This document shows, in pieces, positions 59,419-64,000 of a stretch of DNA of 64,000 nucleotides. Origin of the DNA: Oscillospiraceae bacterium. GTDB lineage: Bacteria > Bacillota > Clostridia > Oscillospirales > Ruminococcaceae. The translations under genes were made by a program, and so were the position numbers. The DNA is taken from assembly GCA_902790675.1 (NCBI GenBank), contig CADASU010000004.1, forward strand, positions 62,001 to 126,000. The letters run 5' to 3'. The notes beneath the pieces are model-generated. The model was not told the DNA's origin, made no database searches, and saw only the letters and a list, made by a program, of their open reading frames with translations. Each line of letters begins with the position of its first letter. The stretch's first letter is position 1.

Positions 59419-61470
59419 TTATTTATTATTTATTATTGCTACTTTTTTATTTTCACGTAACTCTAATTCTTTATTTAATTTTTTATCAAATATTTTGCCA
59501 TCTCTTTTTTCATACCTTGTTGAATTTGTTATGTCAATGCTTTCTAATTCAAAAGCATAATGCAAATTCACAACTTCATCGCCTTCTAAAATAAGAGACT
59601 CTATGCCTTCACAAATCTCTATAGGGACATTACATTGTGTTAAACATTCTGGTATTCTTACGTCTTTATATTTTTCTCCACCCAAAGAAGCCAAACTAAT
59701 TGAATCTATTTCAGACGAATTATCAGTCATATTAATTTGATAGTCTAATCCTTCTTCAGTTTTTCCTTTTTGATTAAACACGCTTTTTACTTCATTTGTA
59801 TTTTTATCAAACAATATACCTGCTTTAGCAATATATTTATTAATATATTTATTAGATTTTTCTGCGTTAATCTTTTTCAACATACTAGCCCCACTTAAGT
59901 CTAAAATTTCATCACCTTGTAAATTTAGCGATTCAATTCCAGAGCCCACATTAAAGATCATACCAAGTTTTGTAATGTCAAATGGTATTTTAACATCAGT
60001 TGCTGGTTGCCCATCTTTTCCACTCAATTTTATATATGCGCTGCCCTCGGTGCCATCAAGTTCATATTTAGCTCCATCAATTTTAAATTCATGTTTATAG
60101 TAATCACCATATGCTTTATTCTTATTACCATAACAGTCTATTGTTTTTATCGTATGTACATCATGTTTAATAATTTCCTCGTTAGAAGATTTGAAATTAA
60201 GTTTAATATTGTAAGCTGCCGGAAAATATTCTTTTAATTGTTCGATTTTTCTTTTTATTATTATCTCTTTTAGCAATCCTTGTCCTTGTCTTTGTCTTTG
60301 TAAAACCCTTGCAGCTTCAGTCATATTTAATGATGTTTCTGCGTCACAAAATAAGCATTCTCTTCTGTCTCTATCATTCCCATTGTCATCACAATCATCT
60401 ATATAAATGTTAAATTTCTTAATTACAACAGTATCCTTAAATGATTGGTTTAACTTATTAAGTTCAGAATTTATATCTAAATTTATATTATCAAGATTTT
60501 TTTGCAAAAACACTTTGTTTTTTTCCTCTAATTTGTTACTGCGTTTCTTAAGCAACATATTAAAAAGTTTTTTTACTGCTTCTTTATACGCATATTGTCT
60601 ATCCTGTTTAGTTTCTTCCAAATATAGGTCTCTAACAAAAGCGAGAAAATCACAACTCAAATTTTCATAATCAGTTCCAGTACCGTCTCTTTTTGGACCA
60701 AATACACACTCTCCTTTAGAATTAATCATTTCCTTGATTGCATTCTCGTCTATTTTTCTAAGATCGCAGTCAGAATTCGGCGCTCCCCACGTTGGATCTA
60801 ATAATACCCAGCCTTTTCGATCATCAGTACTACTTCCTAAATAAATAGCATTAAATGCATGGTCCATTCCATCTTTGCCTTTTATAGAAACAACATATGC
60901 ACTTGGTATTTCTGCAATTTTCATCATCAAAGCTGTTAGGTCAGCTTTGCCTGCACACATACCCGTTTTCTTCTCGTAAACAAAAAATGCATCTTGTGGC
61001 TTTGTTGCCGATTCATCATAGGCCATGCTGTCCGTATAGTATTTTTTGACATTCTCATAACTTTCATAATCATACTCTATATTATTTGCAACCCATTCAT
61101 AAATTGCTCTTGCTATTTTCATTTTTTCAGGCAAACTTTCATATTCTTTTCTTATATTTTCATCAAGTATTTCTTTTTCAATTTTACCATAAACCTCTTC
61201 CTCATTTATTTTCACGTTTTCAATCGTTCCATCTTTATGCTTTACATTTTTTTCTCTCTTTTCGTCTAGTTTTTTAATATCTGGAAGTTTTAAAAACTCA
61301 TTAAAATTTTCCTCTCCTTCCTTAGGCAAACTATCCAAATATTTTAAACTAAAAGCAGCTTCTGCGTTTGTTGTATCTCCTTCTGCTCCAACAGATGTCA
61401 CAAGACTTGACATTACCATAATTGCTGCAACTAAACCAGATACAACTTTTTTTAATCCTTTCATTTTCAA
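59419..61470 (-). CDS. Secreted transglutaminase-domain protein, paralogue 3 (intact)
   Basis: An exported protein of about 683 residues and the intact counterpart of the frameshifted paralogue. The signal peptide ends at SVGA. The transglutaminase-like core has Cys177 (TGMCAGKADL), His209 (GMDHAFNAIYL) and Asp230 (WVLLDPTWG), numbered from 61485. A charged helical insert (about 280-350) separates it from a C-terminal domain with BspA-like repeat remnants (ILDLSGASMLKKINAEKSNK, then ITNSTRYEKRDGKIFDKKL). TTG 61470 follows GGAGGGA with a 7-nt spacer; ATG 61464 is the alternative. Likely a secreted protease, peptidase or crosslinker; the substrate is unknown. Confidence 0.72.
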   Translation of the reverse strand: MKMKGLKKVVSGLVAAIMVMSSLVTSVGAEGDTTNAEAAFSLKYLDSLPKEGEENFNEFLKLPDIKKLDEKREKNVKHKDGTIENVKINEEEVYGKIEKEILDENIRKEYESLPEKMKIARAIYEWVANNIEYDYESYENVKKYYTDSMAYDESATKPQDAFFVYEKKTGMCAGKADLTALMMKIAEIPSAYVVSIKGKDGMDHAFNAIYLGSSTDDRKGWVLLDPTWGAPNSDCDLRKIDENAIKEMINSKGECVFGPKRDGTGTDYENLSCDFLAFVRDLYLEETKQDRQYAYKEAVKKLFNMLLKKRSNKLEEKNKVFLQKNLDNINLDINSELNKLNQSFKDTVVIKKFNIYIDDCDDNGNDRDRRECLFCDAETSLNMTEAARVLQRQRQGQGLLKEIIIKRKIEQLKEYFPAAYNIKLNFKSSNEEIIKHDVHTIKTIDCYGNKNKAYGDYYKHEFKIDGAKYELDGTEGSAYIKLSGKDGQPATDVKIPFDITKLGMIFNVGSGIESLNLQGDEILDLSGASMLKKINAEKSNKYINKYIAKAGILFDKNTNEVKSVFNQKGKTEEGLDYQINMTDNSSEIDSISLASLGGEKYKDVRIPECLTQCNVPIEICEGIESLILEGDEVVNLHYAFELESIDITNSTRYEKRDGKIFDKKLNKELELRENKKVAIINNK

Positions 61471-61523
61471 AAATAATCCCTCCAATTAAAATTAATAATT
61501 AATTTATAACTACAAACGCGATG

Positions 61524-61535
61524 ATTATATCACAA
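61524..61535 (-). promoter_or_regulatory. Extended -10 promoter of paralogue 3
   Basis: TTGTGATATAAT on the minus strand (TATAAT at 61529-61524), the same element as in front of paralogue 2. Confidence 0.6.
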
Positions 61536-61648
61536 ATTTATTAACAAATCATTAATATACTGTAAACTTTTTATTAAAACAATTTAAAATAAACACTGCC
61601 AGCATTTCGTAGTTTCTATTCTAAAATAGTTTTAATTATCATAATTTA

Positions 61649-62155
61649 GGAAATGCCCAAGAAGAGGAGTTAAATAAAAAAAGAGAGAGAAAGCGAAGAC
61701 TTAATTGAAGGAAAATTAAATTTAGAAATAGCAAATTTGTTAAAGGCAGCGACGAAAATTTTAAACACAGATAACCATGAACAGCAACATATAGCAAAAA
61801 TATAATGTGCCTAAGGCTAGAATTAACGCCTTCTGACTGTAAAAGGCTGCCTTTTGTTTTTCAATGAAAGACGGGAGCTTCCATAACAAGTTTTTGAATG
61901 GGCGGGATAGAAGTTAGAGTAGTATTAAAGATCTTTAGGAAAGTCATCACGTAAATTTTGTTTTTTCTCTCCATAAACGAATAAAGCTCATCCATTTCAT
62001 ATATTTTTGCTTATACCCAATATTCTTCCTTCTGCTATTCCACTGTTTCCTACCATATGCAATTTTATTACCTGCTTTTATTTGGCTGGTTTTTTTCCAC
62101 AATTTTACATCTCATTTCTTCAACATATCATATATTTCCTTATTGGGCACTTCCC
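61649..62155 (-). mobile_element. Degenerate insertion element, copy B
   Basis: About 507 bp, inverted relative to copy A. It begins GGAAATGCCCAAGAAGAGGA and ends TTCCTTATTGGGCACTTCCC, which together form imperfect terminal inverted repeats. Read on the minus strand the centre gives GRILGIS, then in another frame YEMDELYSFMERKNKIYVMT, resembling the helix-turn-helix and DE(L/M) motif of IS1-like DDE transposases. The frame is broken and too short for function. It occupies most of the 1-kb gap 61486-62487; the remainder is AT-rich with one palindrome. Confidence 0.7.
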
Positions 62156-62324
62156 AAGTTATAAAATAAAAAAATTTTTATGACGATACCTTATTACTCT
62201 CTATTAAAATTTATTATTACAAAGTTATTAACTATATTTTTGACTACAATACTAATTAAACAAAAATCTAACCAAACAAAATAAATTTTTTCACAAAAAA
62301 TGAAAGCTTAGAATAAATTAATTA

Positions 62325-62349
62325 TATAGAGAACAATTAGTTCTCTATA
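62325..62349. other. Perfect palindromic hairpin upstream of the Cys-rich gene
   Basis: TATAGAGAAC (62325-62334), loop AATTA, GTTCTCTATA (62340-62349). The right side is followed by ATTAATTTTTAG. It could be an orphan terminator or an operator about 140 bp before the 131-residue gene. Confidence 0.55.
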
Positions 62350-62487
62350 ATTAATTTTTAGTTAAGCTAATGTTGGCAACTAAATTATATATTATAATAT
62401 CTTATAATATATAAACAGCAGCATATTTATTTTTAGTTAATAGATCTATATGTTAAAAAATATAATTTAAATAGGAGATGTTATAAG

Positions 62488-62883
62488 GTGAACGATTGCA
62501 AGGAATATGATAAATATTTATATGATGTTAAATTAGGACTTGACAAAAGTAAAAAAAAGGAAAAGAATGGTGTAGAAATTTTAGTGAATCCTTGTGAAAA
62601 AGAATTGAGAGCAGATATTAAGATTAAACAAAGCAAGAAAGTTAAAATTTGGGGACAAATTAAAGATCAATGTGGATGTTTAGTTGCTGGAGCGGTTGTT
62701 ACACTTTCCAAAGTAGTTAAAAATTGTGAATGTTCGGAAGTTGTATTTATAGAGCAAACTGTTAGTGATAAGCATGGAATATATTGCTTCACTGTTTGTA
62801 TAGATGACTGTCATGAAAAATATAAGCTATGCGCATATAAAAAAGGCTGCAAGACTGAGCCAAAAAGTGTTTTTAAAAATTAA
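62488..62883 (+). CDS. Small Cys-rich protein with a carboxypeptidase-regulatory-like fold
   Basis: A 131-residue protein beginning at GTG 62488, with AGGAG about 10 nt upstream. Residues about 45-125 have the pattern of a CnaB/carboxypeptidase-regulatory-like beta sandwich: KIWGQIKDQCGCLVAGAVVT, then SDKHGIYCFTVCIDDC. It contains about ten Cys, many near one another, and no signal peptide. Similar intracellular single-domain proteins occur in clostridia, sometimes linked to spore coats, but no function is established. It stands alone between the IS relic and a convergent phosphopantetheinyl transferase gene. Confidence 0.65.
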   Translation: MNDCKEYDKYLYDVKLGLDKSKKKEKNGVEILVNPCEKELRADIKIKQSKKVKIWGQIKDQCGCLVAGAVVTLSKVVKNCECSEVVFIEQTVSDKHGIYCFTVCIDDCHEKYKLCAYKKGCKTEPKSVFKN

Positions 62884-62910
62884 AACTAATAGTTTGTCAT
62901 AAATATAAAT

Positions 62911-62944
62911 GGTTGTAGATAGAATTTTTGTTTTATCTACAGCC
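62911..62944. terminator. Bidirectional terminator between convergent genes
   Basis: An 11-pair stem with one G-U (GGTTGTAGATA 62911-62921 with 62934-62944) is flanked by AT-rich runs on both sides. It separates the Cys-rich gene from the convergent transferase gene. Confidence 0.75.
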
Positions 62945-62948
62945 TTAT

Positions 62949-63575
62949 TTATAATAAATTTAAAATATTTGATGTTAGTGTTTCTATTGGCTTGATAATA
63001 GTGTAGTTTTTTGAACTTAAACTAATTATAAAATTTTTATGGTTAAAGCAATATATATTTGAAAGCGCAGTTGTGTCAATTTTAGAATAATCTGAAAAAA
63101 TACTGCCGGATTTCATTTTTACATAGCTTTCTTTTTTTGTCCAAATTTTTAAGAGAAAATTTGACTTATTTGATGATTGATTGAATAATTTTTGTTCAGA
63201 TGGTGTGCAAATTTTTCTGGATATATTTAAGTTAATTGGTCTTATTTTTTCTACGTCTGCTCCAATTTCGCTGTCTGATATTGCACATATTATGCATCCA
63301 CTTGTATGGCTTATGTTGAAAAAAATGTTTTTGTTTTGTGCTATGTAAGGTTTGTTGTTAGCGCCATATGTAAAATATGGAGGATTTTTGCTTATATTAT
63401 TTTGTTTTAATGCAAACCACAATAAAAGATATGATATAAGACAGTTTAATTTGTTTTTATTACTTGAATATTGATGATATTTTTTTATGCGCTCTGTAGG
63501 CATGCTATTTACGTAATTTTGCAGATTGTGTCTTTCTAAATTTTCAAAGTCATCGAAAATATATAATTTATGCAT
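62949..63575 (-). CDS. 4'-phosphopantetheinyl transferase superfamily protein (Sfp type)
   Basis: Transfers the phosphopantetheine arm of CoA to carrier proteins. The protein has about 208 residues; NISHTSGCIICAISDSEIGA with GADVEKI gives the Asp/Glu metal site, and LKIWTKKESYVKMKSG supplies the second Glu and Lys. ATG 63575 is chosen; the in-frame ATG at 63587 abuts the AAGG site. No polyketide or peptide synthetase genes are in the window, so the carrier substrate is unknown; it might serve as the cell's main holo-ACP synthase. Confidence 0.85.
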   Translation of the reverse strand: MHKLYIFDDFENLERHNLQNYVNSMPTERIKKYHQYSSNKNKLNCLISYLLLWFALKQNNISKNPPYFTYGANNKPYIAQNKNIFFNISHTSGCIICAISDSEIGADVEKIRPINLNISRKICTPSEQKLFNQSSNKSNFLLKIWTKKESYVKMKSGSIFSDYSKIDTTALSNIYCFNHKNFIISLSSKNYTIIKPIETLTSNILNLL

Positions 63576-63614
63576 TGTGTATATCATCCTTGTTCATTTT
63601 AAACATTATTTTTT

Positions 63615-63625
63615 ATTATATCACA
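63615..63625 (-). promoter_or_regulatory. Extended -10 promoter of the Sfp-type gene
   Basis: TGTGATATAAT on the minus strand (TATAAT at 63620-63615), about 40 bp before the start codon. The -35 is poor. Confidence 0.5.
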
Positions 63626-63685
63626 ATATAAATTTATTTGGTTAAAATATTGTTTATACAAAAGGTGGGAAAATGATATTTTTTG

Positions 63686-63714
63686 TTGCAAACATGTATA
63701 AATTTTGATATAAT
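63686..63714 (+). promoter_or_regulatory. Promoter of tRNA-Arg
   Basis: TTGCAA (63686-63691), a 17-bp spacer and TATAAT (63709-63714), with TGA just before the -10. Thirty bases upstream of the tRNA. Confidence 0.75.
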
Positions 63715-63743
63715 TAAGTAAAATATTGAGAGATGGTTTTTTT

Positions 63744-63820
63744 GTTTCCGTAGCTCAGCAGGATAGAGCGACCGCCTCCTAAGCGGTAGGCCGGGTGTTC
63801 GAATCACCCCGGGAACGCCA
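63744..63820 (+). tRNA. tRNA-Arg (anticodon CCT)
   Basis: A 77-nt cloverleaf with CCA encoded. The acceptor GTTTCCG pairs with CGGGAAC; D stem GCTC/GAGC; anticodon stem ACCGC/GCGGT with loop CTCCTAA gives anticodon CCT; T arm GGGTG-TTCGAAT-CACCC. A promoter precedes and a terminator follows. Confidence 0.96.
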
Positions 63821-63841
63821 TATATTTTAAGATATTTTACA

Positions 63842-63886
63842 GGACATTAAATGTTTAAATACTTAGTATGCATTTAATGTCCTTTT
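63842..63886 (+). terminator. Terminator after tRNA-Arg
   Basis: A perfect 12-bp stem GGACATTAAATG/CATTTAATGTCC (63842-63853 with 63871-63882) is followed by TTTTGT. Confidence 0.88.
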
Positions 63887-63910
63887 GTATATTTAAGTAG
63901 GAAATGGATA

Positions 63911-64000
63911 GTGAAGAAAAAAGCTTATGTTAATAAACAAGATTGTGTAGCGTGGGGGTCATGTGCTAAAATTTGTCCTATGAGTGATATAAATGTAGAT
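63911..64000 (+). CDS. Ferredoxin-like 4Fe-4S protein, N-terminal fragment
   Basis: Thirty codons before the window ends. GTG 63911 has AGGA eight bases upstream. The sequence KKKAYVNKQDCVAWGSCAKI followed by CP matches a 4Fe-4S cluster motif CysX2CysX2CysX3CysPro, except that the second Cys is Trp (TGG, one base from TGC). With that residue missing the first site would have only three of the four ligands. The rest of the protein is beyond the window. Confidence 0.7.
   Translation, partial: MKKKAYVNKQDCVAWGSCAKICPMSDINVD

Noticed and set aside
53165..62155. Intact composite transposon with active transposase
   Set aside because: Both flanking copies are only about 510 bp and interrupted by stops and frameshifts, and no clear target duplication was seen; only a remnant is supported.

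Overview
The window is AT-rich, low-GC Gram-positive DNA, most likely from an uncultured member of the Clostridia. Three things point that way: a complete Firmicute-order ribosomal protein operon with a KOW-domain gene between map and infA, zinc-binding (Cys4) forms of S4, S14, L36 and adenylate kinase, and a rimP-nusA-ylxR-ylxQ-infB-rbfA-nrnA-truB-ribF block. Strong Shine-Dalgarno sites and sigma-A promoters, often with an extended TGTGATATAAT -10, fit this. Almost every gene lies on the minus strand. The exceptions are galE at the left edge, and a small Cys-rich gene, tRNA-Arg and a ferredoxin start at the right edge.

Layout. (1) 33-10625: surface polysaccharide cluster. It holds galE, a fused methyltransferase/coiled-coil/double glycosyltransferase, an ABC exporter (Wzt/Wzm type), the complete dTDP-L-rhamnose pathway (rfbC, rfbB, rfbD, rfbA) and two more family-2 glycosyltransferases, read from one consensus promoter at about 10.7 kb. 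(2) 10827-26467: S10-spc-alpha ribosomal operon from rpsJ to rplQ, including secY, adk, map, infA and rpoA, plus rpmD and rpmJ, which are easily missed because they are short. A long leader and promoter precede rpsJ and a strong terminator follows rplQ. (3) 26953-33810: membrane and envelope genes: a fused ABC transporter, an amidohydrolase-like lipoprotein without its metal ligands, and a DUF2207/LemA pair. (4) 34021-42282: tRNA-Ala(GGC) and the rimP-nusA-infB operon running to ribF, with a perfect promoter and an attenuator-like leader hairpin. (5) 42424-53027: ywlG, a DHHW/MBOAT pair lacking catalytic residues, an RNase M5-like toprim gene, holA, comEC and the glycolytic genes gpmI-tpiA-pgk. 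(6) 53165-62155: accessory island bracketed by two inverted, eroded copies of one insertion element of about 510 bp. It encodes a secreted leucine-rich-repeat protein with an ADP-ribosyltransferase-like C-terminus and three paralogous secreted transglutaminase-domain proteins, one of them frameshifted. (7) 62488-64000: a Cys-rich small protein, an Sfp-type phosphopantetheinyl transferase, tRNA-Arg(CCT) and the start of a ferredoxin-like gene.

The most unusual content is the secreted-effector-like island in region 6. A second theme is proteins that keep a recognisable enzyme fold but have lost the active-site residues: the amidohydrolase lipoprotein, the MBOAT and its DHHW partner, and the ComEC metallo-beta-lactamase domain. 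Family assignments rest on motifs read by eye; no database search was run.
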